A DNA stretch of 64,000 nucleotides from DASRDR01 sp963812945 [NCBI: uncultured Candidatus Rokubacteria bacterium] (lineage in GTDB: Bacteria > Methylomirabilota > Methylomirabilia > Rokubacteriales). This document shows positions 63,297-64,000 of the stretch, piece after piece; position 1 is the first letter of the stretch, and every line of letters begins with the position of its first letter. A program made the translations under genes and the position numbers. A model generated the notes under the pieces. It saw only the letters and a program-made list of their open reading frames with translations. It was not told the DNA's origin and did not search any database. Where the stretch lies: contig CAWEXD010000010.1 of assembly GCA_963812945.1 (NCBI GenBank), positions 186,001 to 250,000 on the forward strand. Reading direction: 5' to 3'.

Positions 63297-64000
63297 CTAC
63301 TCCAGCGCCTTCAGCAACCCCCGCTGCTCCTCTAGCCGCTTCGCCCGATCCCGGGCGAAGCGCGTGACGCCGGCCAGGATCGACTCGGGGTCCAGGTGGG
63401 CCTCGGCGATGACGTCCGCCTCCATCCCGCCCGTCAGCCACTGGTTGTCCCAGTCAGAGGTCATCGAGTAGTCGTCGGTCAGCGAGCCGACGTTCCGCAG
63501 CGGCCACATGCGGCGCGTGCCTGAGCTGACGAACATGAGATCCTGCTTCGCCTCGGGCGGGAGGACGGCCCGCTGGTAGGCAGCGGGCTGCCGATCGAAC
63601 AGATCCTCGCTGATCGCGGAGATGATCTTCACGTTGATCCCCGCCTGCTCCAGCCGTGGCCAGACGCTCACCAGGTTGAACGTCGCGCTCGACCCCTGGG
63701 CCACCACGTAGCCGTGCTTCGGCTGGCCCGGCGCGAAGTCCCGGATAACGTAGAGTCCCTTCGCCGCGGCGCGGAGGTCCTTGTCGGCAAACTTGGTGCG
63801 GTCCGCCACCTTGAAGTCCGGCCGTGCCACCTCGATGATGATCACGCCGACCTTCTTCTCGCGCGCCGCGATCTCGGCCGCCGCGAAGTAGCCCGGCGCG
63901 ACGTCGTTGTAGTCCCAGAAGCTCAGGTGGATGGCCTGGCCGCGCGGGAAGAGCTTCCACACCTGGGGCGAGAAGATTCCGAAGTGCGTCCGGGCATCCG
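63297..64000 (-). CDS. transketolase-like protein, C-terminal part (partial)
   Basis: The gene enters from beyond the right edge; 234 codons are visible. THFGIFSPQVWKLFPRGQAIHLSFWDYNDVAPGYFAAAEIA corresponds to the pyrimidine-binding domain end of a thiamine diphosphate enzyme, and GYVVAQGSSATFNLVSVWPRLEQAGINVKIISAISEDLFDRQ is the transketolase C-terminal domain. It does not read as a typical housekeeping Tkt, so a divergent transketolase-family enzyme is possible. TPP-binding residues are outside the window. Confidence 0.65.
   Translation of the reverse strand, partial: DARTHFGIFSPQVWKLFPRGQAIHLSFWDYNDVAPGYFAAAEIAAREKKVGVIIIEVARPDFKVADRTKFADKDLRAAAKGLYVIRDFAPGQPKHGYVVAQGSSATFNLVSVWPRLEQAGINVKIISAISEDLFDRQPAAYQRAVLPPEAKQDLMFVSSGTRRMWPLRNVGSLTDDYSMTSDWDNQWLTGGMEADVIAEAHLDPESILAGVTRFARDRAKRLEEQRGLLKALE

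Overview
This is a very GC-rich bacterial chromosome segment that is mostly housekeeping DNA. Two-membrane envelope features (lipobox lipoproteins, a LolB-like protein, MreBCD/PBP2/RodA), many ABC and MFS transporters and the gene order suggest an uncultured soil or subsurface Gram-negative lineage. Candidatus Rokubacteria/Methylomirabilota is my best guess, made from memory of similar gene content and not from a search.

Layout. 1-9.98 kb: the end of a class III nucleotide cyclase, a molybdenum hydroxylase large subunit, a six-haem cytochrome c, an aminomutase-like PLP enzyme overlapping a D-glutamate cyclase-like gene, a tight overlapping cluster (secreted unknown, CitE-like, CBS protein), a HypE/PurM-like protein and a lipoprotein with a Gly/Asn/Lys tail. 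10.06-17.1 kb: the rod-shape operon mreB-mreC-mreD-mrdA-rodA ending in RNase G. 17.5-18.7 kb: a TPR gene, then an unexplained minus-strand locus with a 14-codon ORF behind a full-length anti-16S Shine-Dalgarno and a strongly folded 3' part, then a small HNH protein. 18.7-24.4 kb: DUF1989, a DHA2 drug exporter, a rearranged DUF971 protein, an AlkA-like glycosylase and a KimA-type potassium importer preceded by the scar of a second kimA copy. 24.4-28.3 kb: replication/ribosome operon rpsF-ssb-rpsR-DUF2232-rplI-dnaB, with rpsF apparently starting at CTG. 28.5-30.7 kb: groES-groEL under a perfect CIRCE. 30.9-35.5 kb: a DtxR/IdeR-like regulator divergent from a ferric-iron ABC transporter, with a candidate operator between them. 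35.6-39.2 kb: the MrfA/MrfB repair pair. 39.3-43.4 kb: VanZ-like protein plus a peptide ABC transporter lacking ATPases and with a frameshifted binding protein. 43.5-50.1 kb: RlmD-like methyltransferase, MFS, DciA, TPR lipoprotein, LolB-like lipoprotein, ispE (running into tRNA-Gln). 50.2-59.8 kb: prs-rplY-pth, then the macromolecular synthesis cluster rpsU-mutS2-dnaG-rpoD, tRNA-Met(CAT) and a coiled-coil zinc-ribbon protein. 59.95-64 kb: rnpB, whose last 33 bases recur 1.97 kb downstream, bracketing a dehydrogenase, a transposase-like remnant and a GlsB-type membrane protein; then a MOSC protein and a partial transketolase-like gene.

The genes fall into well-known functional modules (cell shape, translation, replication, protein folding, iron uptake, repair). 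The parts not explained by known modules are the 18.0-18.4 kb small-ORF/RNA locus and the rnpB-bounded segment at 60.37-62.34 kb. All promoter, operator and RNA-structure calls were made by eye.
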